Of a DNA stretch of 50,136 bases, positions 17,765-26,238 are shown piece by piece. Both the position numbers and the translations under genes were made by a program. Position 1 is the first letter of the stretch, and every line of letters begins with the position of its first letter. The notes below the pieces were generated by a model. It did not search any database and was not told the origin of the DNA. It saw only the letters and a program-made list of their open reading frames with translations. The stretch is from Clostridia bacterium (GTDB taxonomy: Bacteria; Bacillota; Clostridia; TANB77; CAG-508). The stretch covers positions 1 through 50,136 of the forward strand of contig JAAWDR010000033.1 of the NCBI GenBank assembly GCA_022793875.1, given 5' to 3'.

Positions 17765-19015
17765 ATGATACAAATTATAACTTATGATACTAGTAAATAT
17801 AAAGAATATTCAGAACAAAAATATAAAATTTCTGTGTTAGGAGAAATACAGGCATTAGATGATTTTGAAATATGCATAATAGATTTAACAAATAAAGATT
17901 TATGGAATTATAATAATGATAAACCTATATCTGTTAATTGTTATAGAGATTTATTAACTATAAAAGAAGCAATAATAAATAGCAATAGTACAAAAATAGT
18001 TATGGTGTTACCACAAAATGAAAAAATTTCATATAATCAAACATATGAATGGAGTGGTAGTAATAAACGTTATTTTTATCTTAAGACTATACAATTAAAA
18101 GATAATAAAACAAATTTAATAAAAATAATAAATGATAATTTATTTAATATTAAAGAAATAGAAATATTATTTGAAAAAACTAAAACCAATATTATAAATA
18201 AAAATATAGATGCAGATTTTAATTTTAGTAACTATGAGGAAGAACATTTTGAAGCAATAACATATTCAAAAAATAGTAATAAAATTACAACAATAAAAAA
18301 GGATAAAATTTTTATAACCACATTAAAAATATTAGATGATATAGAAACATTAAAAATATTTATAGATAGTTATTGCAATGAGGAACAAGAAAAAGAAGAT
18401 ATGCCAGATTGGGTAAAAGATATAAAATTTTATAATGATGAAGAATTGAAAAAAAGTAAAAATGATAATTTAGAAAAAATACAAAAATTAAAAGGTGAAA
18501 ATCTAAAATTAGAAGAACAAATAAATAAAAATTTGGAGTATAAAAGTATTTTATATTCTAGTGGTGATGAATTAGTAAAAGTAGTATTAGAAATTTTAGA
18601 TGAAATACTTCAATATGACTCAAGAGATTTTGTAGATGAAAAAAGAGAAGATTTTTTAATAAAAAAAGAAGATATTACATTTATAGGAGAAATTAAAGGA
18701 GTAAGTTCAGCTATTGCAAATAAAAATGTTTCTCAATTAGATGTTCATGTTCAAAGCTATGTAGATAAACTACAAGAAGAAGGTAAAGAAGAGAATGTAA
18801 AAGGTTTATTAATAGTAAATCATCAAAGAAATAAGCCTTTAGAAGAAAGACAAGAAGTTCATGAACATCAAAAAAAATTAGCAACAAGAAATGGTTCGTT
18901 AATTATAGAAACACAAACATTACTAAAAATATTTGAAAAATATAAAAAAGGGAAATTAACTAAAGAAAAATGTAAAAAATTGTTTATTGATAATGAAGGA
19001 TTATTGATAATATAA
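17765..19015 (+). CDS. PD-(D/E)xK nuclease-like protein
   Basis: A 416-residue protein, first of a three-gene set. Residues 1-210 are an unrecognised alpha/beta domain. A coiled-coil linker spans about 228-265. Residues 270-400 look like a restriction-endonuclease fold: VDEKREDFLIK supplies D296, and FIGEIKG supplies E309-x-K311, the classic D...ExK metal-binding set. QLDVHVQSYVD and the strand VKGLLIVNHQR follow. Similar C-terminal domains occur in uncharacterised proteins of defence loci. The KilA-N gene follows after 33 bases. Whether it cuts DNA or RNA is unknown. Confidence 0.75.
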   Translation: MIQIITYDTSKYKEYSEQKYKISVLGEIQALDDFEICIIDLTNKDLWNYNNDKPISVNCYRDLLTIKEAIINSNSTKIVMVLPQNEKISYNQTYEWSGSNKRYFYLKTIQLKDNKTNLIKIINDNLFNIKEIEILFEKTKTNIINKNIDADFNFSNYEEEHFEAITYSKNSNKITTIKKDKIFITTLKILDDIETLKIFIDSYCNEEQEKEDMPDWVKDIKFYNDEELKKSKNDNLEKIQKLKGENLKLEEQINKNLEYKSILYSSGDELVKVVLEILDEILQYDSRDFVDEKREDFLIKKEDITFIGEIKGVSSAIANKNVSQLDVHVQSYVDKLQEEGKEENVKGLLIVNHQRNKPLEERQEVHEHQKKLATRNGSLIIETQTLLKIFEKYKKGKLTKEKCKKLFIDNEGLLII

Positions 19016-19048
19016 AAATAATTTATTATGCGAGGAGAAAAAATATAT

Positions 19049-19906
19049 TTGAAAAATAAAATTATTGAAGTTCAAGATATAAGTATAAATGTAACAAATA
19101 TAAATGAAAAAGATTATATTTGTATTTCTGATATTGCAAAAGCTAAAAGTGATAAGTCTCGTGCTGCTGATGTCATAAGAAATTGGTTGCGTAATAGAAG
19201 TACATTAGATTTTCTAACTGCTTGGGAAGAATTGTACAATCCAAATTTTAAAGTGTTCGAATCTGAACACTTTAGAAAGCAAGTAGGTTTATTAACTTTT
19301 ACACCAAGTGTTACAGAATGGTGTGAAAGAACAAATGCTATGGGTATGTATTCTAAAATGGGTAAATATGGTGGAACATACGCACATAAAGATATTGCAT
19401 TTGAATTTGCCTCAGCAATTAGTCCTGTTTTTAAATTATATTTAATAAAAGAATTTGAAAGATTAAAGACTCAAGAAAATCAGAATAGAGAATGGGATGT
19501 AAAAAGAATTTTAACGAAGAATAATTATTTAATACATACTGATGCAATTAAAAACTACATATTGCCAGATAATGATTATTATAAAAATAAAGAATGGTTA
19601 AAATATGCTGAAGAGGCAGATATTTTAAATGTTGCCATTTTTAATACAACTGCAAAGAAGTGGAGAGAGCTTAATCCTGATTTAGCAAAAAATTCAAATA
19701 TTAGAGATTATGCAACAATTAATGAGTTAACTGTATTGTCTAATTTAGAATCACATAATGCAGAGTTAATTAAAGATGGAAAAAGTAAAGAAGAAAGATT
19801 TGAGATACTAAATAGTATTGCTAAATATCAGTTAGAGATACTTAATAGTTCAGAGAAAATAAAATTGTTAGAAAGTAATAATGATATAAAAGAATTGAAA
19901 AATTAG
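19049..19906 (+). CDS. KilA-N domain protein
   Basis: A KilA-N domain covers about residues 1-150: YICISDIAKAKSD, ADVIRNWLRNRSTLDFL, TPSVTEWCERTNAMGMYSKMGKYGGTYAHKDIAFEFA in pieces, and FKLYLIKEFERLK. KilA-N is a DNA-binding domain of phages and large DNA viruses. The C-terminal 130 residues are helical and unrecognised. An ATG at 19028 is in frame, but the GAGGAG ribosome binding site lies downstream of it and points to the TTG at 19049 (spacing 11), which gives the usual opening KNKIIEVQDISINV. The gene sits between the nuclease-like protein and a kinase on one strand with short gaps. Confidence 0.85.
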   Translation: MKNKIIEVQDISINVTNINEKDYICISDIAKAKSDKSRAADVIRNWLRNRSTLDFLTAWEELYNPNFKVFESEHFRKQVGLLTFTPSVTEWCERTNAMGMYSKMGKYGGTYAHKDIAFEFASAISPVFKLYLIKEFERLKTQENQNREWDVKRILTKNNYLIHTDAIKNYILPDNDYYKNKEWLKYAEEADILNVAIFNTTAKKWRELNPDLAKNSNIRDYATINELTVLSNLESHNAELIKDGKSKEERFEILNSIAKYQLEILNSSEKIKLLESNNDIKELKN

Positions 19907-19924
19907 TAAAATGTAGGTGAAGTG

Positions 19925-21427
19925 ATGTCAGAGGATTTTATTAGATTTTTATCTGAATTAATAAATGGTGATTATGAGGAATTATACGCATATAAGTCAG
20001 GACCTAAATTGGTAAGGTTTTTTAATCAATATTTTAATTATAATGATACATATGGACAAGGATTTCCATCAAGGTGGATATATACATATAATAAAATAGT
20101 TTTATTATTGAATAGTAATGAGATTAATAAATTATTTAATATTGTGTTAGATAAGAAATTTATTATGAGAGATTTACAAATTAATGATGAACTAGCAATT
20201 GCAAGAGAAAAATTAATTTGTGAAAAAATTAATGAGAAAGCTATGTATGAAGGATATTATCTTACAAAAAAGAATGGTCAATATAAATTTTTAAAGAAAG
20301 ATGAAGATTTGATGTATATTGGAGGTGGAGGGTTTGCGGATATATATTTACAAAAATCCACTAACATAATAATAAAAAAATTAAGAGAAGATTTCTATGA
20401 TGATAAAGGTATAAAAAGTAGATTTAAACGTGAATTTACAATAACGAAATCATTAGGAGATTTAGATGGTATAATTAAAGTATATGATTTTAGTGAGAAT
20501 GACTATAGCTATTCTATGGAAAAAGCTGAATTAACATTAGAAAAATATATTATTGATTTTGATTTAAATCAAAATCAAAAAATAGCTTGTATTTACCAAG
20601 TATTAAATATTATGGAAGAGGTGCATAAAAGAAAAATTATTCATAGAGATATCAGTCCTAATAATATATTAGTACTTAATGGACTATTAAAAATTTCAGA
20701 TTTTGGATTAGGTAAAGATTTAACAATGTTTGCTTCACATCAGACAATAAAAACTAATTCGGTAGGTCAATATTTATATTGTGCACCTGAACAATTTATG
20801 TTACTAAAAGATGGTGATTCAAGAAGTGATGTATATTCGTTAGGAAGAGTAATTAATTTTATAATGAACAAAGATCCAAGAAAAGGCAATCATATATTAA
20901 GAAATGTTAGTCAAAAAGCAACAAGCGAAAATCCTGCGTTTAGATATTTAGATGCTTCTGAATTATATAAAGCAGTAAAAAAAGGAATAGCTTTCTATAA
21001 TGATGAAAATAGAGTTCAAAATATTATGATGAAAATTCATCATAAACAGTTTGATGAATATGTTGAAGAGTATATTTACGAACAGACTTCCGAAGATTTA
21101 TTAAATAATATTAGTAACACTAAAAATTTTAAATTTGCTATTATGAAATTTATTATAATAGATTCAAAGCATGCCAGTTTTTTTATAGAAACTATTGCTA
21201 ATGATTATCAAGGATTTTATAGAAATTTTCAAGACTATGATAATTTAGCTGAGATAATGTATGAGATTATAATTGGAAAATATGATTTTCCAGTAAAAGA
21301 ATTATCTGCTAATATTTTAAATTATATTGCTAAATATATTAATAGATTTAATGCTCAAGATTTAATAAATAAGGCAATTTCGATAGGTATTGATCCTTTT
21401 ATAGAAGAAATATTAGAAACTAACTAA
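19925..21427 (+). CDS. Hanks-type Ser/Thr protein kinase with AbiJ-like N-terminus
   Basis: A 500-residue protein, third of the set. A kinase domain spans about residues 128-345: glycine loop IGGGGFADIY (from 132), Lys151/152 in IIIKKLRED, catalytic loop IHRDISPNN (D242, N247), DFG at D259, and the APE-like CAPEQF. All key residues are kept, so it should be active. The first 90 residues contain SGPKLVRFFNQYF and YGQGFPSRW, which remind me of AbiJ-type N-terminal domains of abortive-infection proteins; this match is from memory and uncertain. About 150 helical residues follow the kinase. AGGTGA precedes the ATG. An abortive-infection-like role is inferred from context. Confidence 0.85.
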   Translation: MSEDFIRFLSELINGDYEELYAYKSGPKLVRFFNQYFNYNDTYGQGFPSRWIYTYNKIVLLLNSNEINKLFNIVLDKKFIMRDLQINDELAIAREKLICEKINEKAMYEGYYLTKKNGQYKFLKKDEDLMYIGGGGFADIYLQKSTNIIIKKLREDFYDDKGIKSRFKREFTITKSLGDLDGIIKVYDFSENDYSYSMEKAELTLEKYIIDFDLNQNQKIACIYQVLNIMEEVHKRKIIHRDISPNNILVLNGLLKISDFGLGKDLTMFASHQTIKTNSVGQYLYCAPEQFMLLKDGDSRSDVYSLGRVINFIMNKDPRKGNHILRNVSQKATSENPAFRYLDASELYKAVKKGIAFYNDENRVQNIMMKIHHKQFDEYVEEYIYEQTSEDLLNNISNTKNFKFAIMKFIIIDSKHASFFIETIANDYQGFYRNFQDYDNLAEIMYEIIIGKYDFPVKELSANILNYIAKYINRFNAQDLINKAISIGIDPFIEEILETN

Positions 21428-21478
21428 AGATAAATTGGATATATTGAAAAATTATATAATAAAAGGAAGTGACTAACA

Positions 21479-22708
21479 ATTCAAAAATATAAAGTAGCAG
21501 CATATTTAAGATTGTCCAAAGAAGATAAAGATAATATGGAATCAAATAGTATATCAAATCAAAAAGTATTAATAGATAAATATATTAGTAATAAACAGGA
21601 TTTAAAATTAGTAAATTATTATATTGATGATGGATATAGTGGAACGAATTTCAATAGACCTGCATTCAAAAAGTTAATAAGCAATATTATCAATAAAAAT
21701 ATAAATGCTATCATTGTTAAAGATTTATCAAGATTAGGAAGAAATCATATTGAAGTTGATAATTACTTAGAAAATATATTTCCAATGATGAATGTTAGAT
21801 TTATATCAATCATAGAAAATATAGATAGTTATGAAAATCCAGAATCTCTAGACAATTACATAGTACCTATTAAAAATCTAATGAATGATGCTTATGCCAA
21901 AGATATATCCAAAAAGATTAAAACAGTTTTAAGAACCAAAAAGGTTAACGGTGAATTTGTAGGTGCTTTTGCTCCATACGGATATAAAAAGAGTCCAGAT
22001 AATAATCATAAATTTATAAAAGATATGGAAACATCATATTGTGTTTTACTTATTTTTAATAGTATTTTAAAAGGAGAAACATCTGGAGAAATAGCAAATG
22101 AGTTAAATAAAAGAAAGATTTTAACACCAGCAATGCATATAAGAGAAAAGGTATTAGGTAAAGGTAGTGATGATATAAATGAAAAATGGAATGCAAAGAT
22201 GATAAATAGAATATTAAGAAATAGAACATATACAGGAGATTTAATTCAGTGAAAAAAGAAAGTTGAAAACTATAGAAATCATAAACTTATTGATACTAAT
22301 GAAGAAGACTGGATAATAACTAAAAATCATCATGAACCGATAATTTCAGAAGAGAAATTTAACAAAGTACAGGAAATTATAGAAAATAATAATGCTAGAA
22401 TTAATAAAGACGGTAAAGTTGATTTGTTCTATGGTTATTTAAAATGTGGTGATTGTGGTAGTAAGTTTAAAAAATCAGGCGAGTACTATTATTGTGAATC
22501 ATATGCAAGATATAAAAAATGTACAAAGCATTCAGTAAATAGAAATAAACTTATAAGCAAAGTAGAAGAAAATATAAAAATTCAAAATAAAAATATAAAA
22601 AAACTTGATAGAAAAGTGTTATTTCAATTAATTGATAATATCATAATATTTGATAATGGAAATATAAAAATAAATTATAAAGAAAAAGGACGTGAAATTA
22701 ATGAATAA
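21479..22708 (+). pseudogene. Large serine recombinase, broken by a stop codon
   Basis: Encodes a resolvase-type catalytic domain (KYKVAAYLRLSKED with the catalytic Ser, VKDLSRLGRNHIEVDNYLE), a recombinase domain (GAFAPYGYKK, RTYTGDLIQ) and a zinc ribbon (KCGDCGSKF). A TGA at 22250-22252 replaces what is usually Gly in the LxQGK block; both sides remain in the same frame. No ATG, GTG or TTG start is available ahead of the first strand; the only in-frame candidate beside the ribosome binding site is ATT at 21479. After the zinc ribbon the usual long coiled coil is mostly missing. A site-specific integrase that probably brought in this island and is now inactive. Confidence 0.85.
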
Positions 22709-23612
22709 TAATGAAGAAAAGTTACCAAAAGTCAACATCAACTGGTACCCAGGTCATATGGCAAAAACAAAAAAACAAATAATACAAGACTTAAAATTAG
22801 TAGACATAGTAATAGAACTAATAGACGCAAGAATACCAAAATCAAGCCAAAACCCTAGTATAGCAGAAATAACAAAAAGCAAAAAGAAAATAATAGTATT
22901 AAACAAAAGTGACCTATCAGACGACAAACAAAACAAAATGTGGATAAAATACTTTGGAAGCAAAAATACTCCAGCAGTATTAGTAGACTCAAACTCAGGA
23001 AGAGGAATAGAAGACTGCATAAAAAAAATAGAAGAAATAATGCAAGTAGAATTAAATCAACATGCAGAAAAAGGAAGAACGGGAAGACGAATAAGAGCAA
23101 TGATAGTAGGGATACCAAATGTAGGAAAATCATCATTTATAAACAGAATATCAAAAAGAACAACAGCAGAAGTTGGAAATAAACCAGGAGTAACAAAACA
23201 AAAACAATGGATACGAATAAATGAGAAAATAGAACTATTAGACACACCAGGAGTATTATGGCCAAAATTTGAAAGTGAAGAAGTAGCATTAAATTTATGC
23301 TATACAGGAACAATAAAAGAAGAAATTTTAGATAAATTAGAAATAGCATATCAATTAACAAAATTCTTACTAGAAAATTATAGAACAAAACTATGTGAAA
23401 GATATAAATTAGAAGAAAAATTTATAGAAGAAAAACTAGCACAAGACCAACCAGAAAATAATAATATATACGAAATTATGTTAGAAATGGGAAAAAATAG
23501 AGGATGCATTATGTCTGGTGGAAGAATAGACGAAGAAAAGACAGCAAGACTAATATTAGAAGAATTTAAAAATGGAAAATTAGGAAAAATAACAATAGAA
23601 ATGTCCCATTAG
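22701..23612 (+). CDS. rbgA: Ribosome biogenesis GTPase RbgA/YlqF
   Basis: Circularly permuted GTPase needed for a late step of 50S subunit assembly. The G motifs occur in permuted order: NKSD (G4) near residue 61, then GIPNVGKSS (G1), the G2 Thr region and DTPG (G3). The N-terminal INWYPGHMAKT is typical, and the C-terminal helical domain contains GRIDEEKTARLILEEFKNGKLG. A GTG at 22692 is in frame, but the AAAAAGGA ribosome binding site favours ATG at 22701. The 5' end overlaps the recombinase remnant by eight bases. The last codons and the TAG stop lie inside a GGGAC-type palindromic repeat. Confidence 0.95.
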   Translation: MNNNEEKLPKVNINWYPGHMAKTKKQIIQDLKLVDIVIELIDARIPKSSQNPSIAEITKSKKKIIVLNKSDLSDDKQNKMWIKYFGSKNTPAVLVDSNSGRGIEDCIKKIEEIMQVELNQHAEKGRTGRRIRAMIVGIPNVGKSSFINRISKRTTAEVGNKPGVTKQKQWIRINEKIELLDTPGVLWPKFESEEVALNLCYTGTIKEEILDKLEIAYQLTKFLLENYRTKLCERYKLEEKFIEEKLAQDQPENNNIYEIMLEMGKNRGCIMSGGRIDEEKTARLILEEFKNGKLGKITIEMSH

Positions 23613-23653
23613 GGACGGTTCTTTTTGGGACATTTTGTCCCATTGGGGACACA
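23601..23653. repeat. 53-bp GGGAC-type palindromic repeat between rbgA and mrnC
   Basis: Reads ATGTCCCATTAGGGACGG, then TTCTTTTTGGGACATTTTG, then TCCCATTGGGGACACAT. The copy at 40609, read in reverse, is nearly identical over its full length. Short arms (GTCCCATT / gGGGACA) can pair in several ways. The repeat supplies the final Met-Ser-His-stop of rbgA. Confidence 0.85.
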
Positions 23654-23679
23654 TATTAAGTAAAGCGAGTGAAAATAAA

Positions 23680-24078
23680 ATGAACGATTTTATAGAATTA
23701 AAAAAAGACGAACAAGAAGTAAATTTAATGTCACCACTAACATGGGCATATATAGGAGACTGTGTATATGAAATGTATATAAGAACAAAATTAGTAAATG
23801 AAACAAAATTAAAACCGCATGCACTACATATACAGGCAATAAAACATGTAAAGGCCAAAGCACAAGCTGAAACTTTAAATGAAATATATGATGAACTTAC
23901 TGAAAAAGAAAAAGAAATAGTAAGAAGAGGAAGAAACGCAGAAAATCATCATTTACCTAAAAATGCAAATGTACAAGATTATATGTATGCGACAGCATTT
24001 GAGGCTTTGATAGGATATTTATACTTGACAAAACAAAATAATAGACTTAAAGAGATATTTGATAAAATCTCATTTTAA
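23680..24078 (+). CDS. mrnC: Mini-ribonuclease III (MrnC)
   Basis: RNase III-fold enzyme without a double-stranded-RNA-binding domain, which matures 23S rRNA in Bacillus. Landmarks are LTWAYIGDCVYEMYIR with the catalytic Asp27, KVKAKAQAETLNE, VRRGRNAENHHLPKNANVQDYMYATAFEALIGYLYL (seen in pieces) and a length of 132 residues. The open frame extends up to 23635, but those codons lie within the palindromic repeat; GAGTGA before the ATG at 23680 supports the shorter start. Following rbgA, it suggests a small ribosome-maturation operon. Confidence 0.93.
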   Translation: MNDFIELKKDEQEVNLMSPLTWAYIGDCVYEMYIRTKLVNETKLKPHALHIQAIKHVKAKAQAETLNEIYDELTEKEKEIVRRGRNAENHHLPKNANVQDYMYATAFEALIGYLYLTKQNNRLKEIFDKISF

Positions 24079-24160
24079 TAAAAATGTAATATTACCATTT
24101 ATAAGCATAAAAATATTATATGTAAATATAAATTGACTATAATATTGAGGAGAAAATAAA

Positions 24161-25429
24161 ATGAGTGATAGAAAAATAAATAATTCAAAAACTAAAGTAT
24201 TTACATTGATAATAGTCACAATAATAACAATATTGATATTAATAGGAATATCAGTATTTTGGCTAAAACAAAATGATTATGTTAAAGAAAATTTAGAAAA
24301 CGAAAATAAGATATCAGAAGAAAATGTAATAGAAGAACAATTTGACAGAATAAAGGAATATGGAATTTTTGGCGAATATTATGAAAAAGCAGAACAGAAG
24401 TTAGAAACACTAACAATAGAAGAAAAAATAGCCCAATTGTTTGTAATAGGAAACTCGGCAAATACAGATTATACAGAATTACAAAAATATCAATTTGGAG
24501 GATATTTATTTTTTAAGGAATTCTTTAATGAAAAAACAGAGAAACAAGTAAAAAACAAAATAGAACAATATCAAAAAGCATCTAAAATACCATTATTAAT
24601 GGCAGTTGATGAAGAAGGCGGAATTGTAGTAAGAATTAGTAACAATAAAAATCTTTCAGCAACACCATTTAAAGCTTCAAGCCAAATATATAATAATGGT
24701 GGATTTGAAGCTATTAAACAAGATACTATAAACAAAAGTAATTTCTTAAATAATTTAGGAATTAATTTAAATTTTGCACCAGTAGTTGATATAGCAAATA
24801 ATCCAAAAGATTATATGTATAGTAGGTCATTACAACAAGATAAAGATAAAACAGCAATATTTGCAAAAACAGTAATTGAAGCCAGTAAAGGTTTAGGGGT
24901 ATCATATACATTAAAACATTTTCCTGGATATGGAAATAATGCAGATACACATATAGGAAGCTCAATAGATAAAAGAACATATGAGGATATTTATAATAAT
25001 GATTTAGAACCATTTAGAGCAGGAATAGAAGCAGGAGCAGAATGTGTTATGGTTAGTCATAATATTGTAACAAGCATAGATGACAAAAATCAGGCATCTA
25101 TTTCATCTAAAGTGCATACATTACTAAGAGATGAATTGAATTTTAAAGGTATTATTATCACAGATGCATTGAATATGGGGGCTATTCGTGATGAAAATAC
25201 CATTGAAGATGCAATTGCAAAGGCTATTACAGCAGGTAATGATATGATTATTCTTTCAATAGATAAAAATACAACAGATAAAGATGGTTCAAAAATTACT
25301 TATCAAAGAGTTATTAATGCTGTTAAAAATGCATTAAATAATAAAGAAATTAAACAAGAGATAATTGATGAAGCTGTAACACGAATTCTTGCTTGGAAAT
25401 ATTATAAAGAAATGATGTTAGAAATTTAA
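24161..25429 (+). CDS. Beta-N-acetylhexosaminidase, glycoside hydrolase family 3 (NagZ-like)
   Basis: A 422-residue extracytoplasmic GH3 enzyme that removes N-acetylglucosamine from peptidoglycan fragments. Residues 14-34 are a membrane anchor. The GH3 landmarks are LMAVDEEGGIVVRI, LNFAPVVDI, KHFPGYGNNADTH (K252-H253, with the His of the catalytic dyad) and the nucleophile region ITDALNMGAI (D335). GAGGAG precedes the ATG. The final codons GAA-ATT-TAA fall within the left arm of a large foldback element, so the present C-terminus may have been reshaped by it. Confidence 0.92.
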   Translation: MSDRKINNSKTKVFTLIIVTIITILILIGISVFWLKQNDYVKENLENENKISEENVIEEQFDRIKEYGIFGEYYEKAEQKLETLTIEEKIAQLFVIGNSANTDYTELQKYQFGGYLFFKEFFNEKTEKQVKNKIEQYQKASKIPLLMAVDEEGGIVVRISNNKNLSATPFKASSQIYNNGGFEAIKQDTINKSNFLNNLGINLNFAPVVDIANNPKDYMYSRSLQQDKDKTAIFAKTVIEASKGLGVSYTLKHFPGYGNNADTHIGSSIDKRTYEDIYNNDLEPFRAGIEAGAECVMVSHNIVTSIDDKNQASISSKVHTLLRDELNFKGIIITDALNMGAIRDENTIEDAIAKAITAGNDMIILSIDKNTTDKDGSKITYQRVINAVKNALNNKEIKQEIIDEAVTRILAWKYYKEMMLEI

Positions 25430-25897
25430 GTTTTACGTTCATGGTTTTCAGTGGCATTTGCCCTATGATACTTACAGCTTTAGGGGGGATCCTTTTTGTA
25501 TTTATCTGTTCATTACGTTCAAAAAGAATTGTTAAGATAATACCATGCGCCTCTTTCATTCAGGCTCAAAATCTATATAATTATCCCTTTTGAATAACAT
25601 TCCGAATGTGCCATGGAATGGCTGTAGAAAATCTTAATAAAATCAATTAGGGAATCTCGCCTCACGAGGGCGCTGATTGATTTTATTTAGATTTTCTAAG
25701 TCATGTATTAAACCGAGGAATGTAATGAAAAAGGGATAATTATATAGATTTTGCCCATGAACATTCCTCATGGTATTATCTAAACATTTCTATTTTTCAC
25801 TTCAATCAAACGATAAATACAAAAAGGATCCCCCCTAAAGCTGTAAGTATCATAGGGCAAATGCCACTGAAAACCAGGAATGCAAAACTTAAATTTC
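25421..25897. repeat. 477-bp nested foldback element
   Basis: An imperfect giant inverted repeat filling the gap between the hexosaminidase gene and tRNA-Glu. Bases 25443-25506 and 25812-25875 are a perfect 64-base inverted match. Inside lie AAAATCTATATAATTATCCC (25568-25587), paired exactly with 25733-25752, and a central hairpin at 25625-25698 with a CGCC/GGCG tip. The outermost ends (GAAATTTAAGTTTT / AAAACTTAAATTTC) also pair. It has no coding potential. It could be a non-autonomous MITE-like transposon or a very large structured RNA; compensatory differences between arms were not tested. Confidence 0.85.
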
Positions 25898-25905
25898 AAA
25901 ACTAC

Positions 25906-25934
25906 TTGACTAAAGGACAAAAAAATGATATAAA
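25906..25934 (+). promoter_or_regulatory. Promoter of the tRNA-Glu / riboswitch transcript
   Basis: TTGACT, a 17-base spacer and TATAAA. The expected start is about 12 bases before the tRNA. No further promoter can fit between the tRNA and the riboswitch, which are three bases apart. Confidence 0.7.
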
Positions 25935-25952
25935 TAATAAAGAAAATATCAA

Positions 25953-26027
25953 GGCCCCTTGGTCAAGCGGTTAAGACGCCACCCTCTCAAGGTGGAATCA
26001 TGGGTTCGATTCCCGTAGGGGTCACCA
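25953..26027 (+). tRNA. tRNA-Glu, anticodon CTC
   Basis: All arms fold: acceptor GGCCCCT / AGGGGTC with one G-U pair, D-arm GTC/GAC, anticodon stem CCACC / GGTGG with loop CTCTCAA (anticodon CTC, reading GAG), five-base variable loop, and T-arm with TTCGATT. The CCA end is encoded. GAG is an uncommon codon in this A-ending genome, so this is a minor glutamate tRNA. Confidence 0.95.
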
Positions 26028-26030
26028 AAT

Positions 26031-26122
26031 TAAAAGGGAGTAGCTTTAAATTACTAATCAACAGTCGCGATAATTAATTATCTGGTTAGTAAGCTTAAAC
26101 TTTAAGTAAGCAAGACTTTTAA
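26031..26122 (+). promoter_or_regulatory. yybP-ykoY manganese riboswitch
   Basis: Shows the conserved elements of this class: AAAAGGGAGTAGC at the 5' side, an internal GTCGCG loop region, and the 3' element GCAAGACTTTT. AAAAG at the start pairs with CTTTT at the end to form P1. Internal stems such as TTACTAATC / GGTTAGTAA are clear. The downstream gene is a cation-transport P-type ATPase, a classic target of this Mn2+-sensing RNA. Confidence 0.85.
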
Positions 26123-26178
26123 AAGAAGTTTAAATTAAACTTAAAATGTTTAAATTTCTTTTAGAAGCCTTGCTTTTT
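26108..26178 (+). terminator. Riboswitch-controlled intrinsic terminator
   Basis: AAGCAAG...TTAAAAGAA pairs with TTCTTTTA...CTTGC, followed by a T-run. Its left arm includes the 3' strand of riboswitch P1, so Mn2+-stabilised P1 and the terminator exclude each other: an ON-switch arrangement. The same hairpin would end the tRNA-Glu transcript when the switch is off. Confidence 0.8.
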
Positions 26179-26238
26179 ACATTACAAAGATGCATAATAA
26201 ATTTAATTTGGTAAAAAATAAAATAAGGAGGAACTTTC

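Noticed and set aside
22250..22252. TGA read as an amino acid (recoded genetic code) in the recombinase
   Set aside because: No other gene in the window has an in-frame TGA, and several genes use TGA-free frames with TAA stops. A single nonsense mutation is simpler.
25421..25897. Group II intron or known large ncRNA (OLE, GOLLD, ROOL type)
   Set aside because: No maturase, no recognisable domain V, and the structure is one long nested foldback rather than the multi-branched layout of those RNAs.
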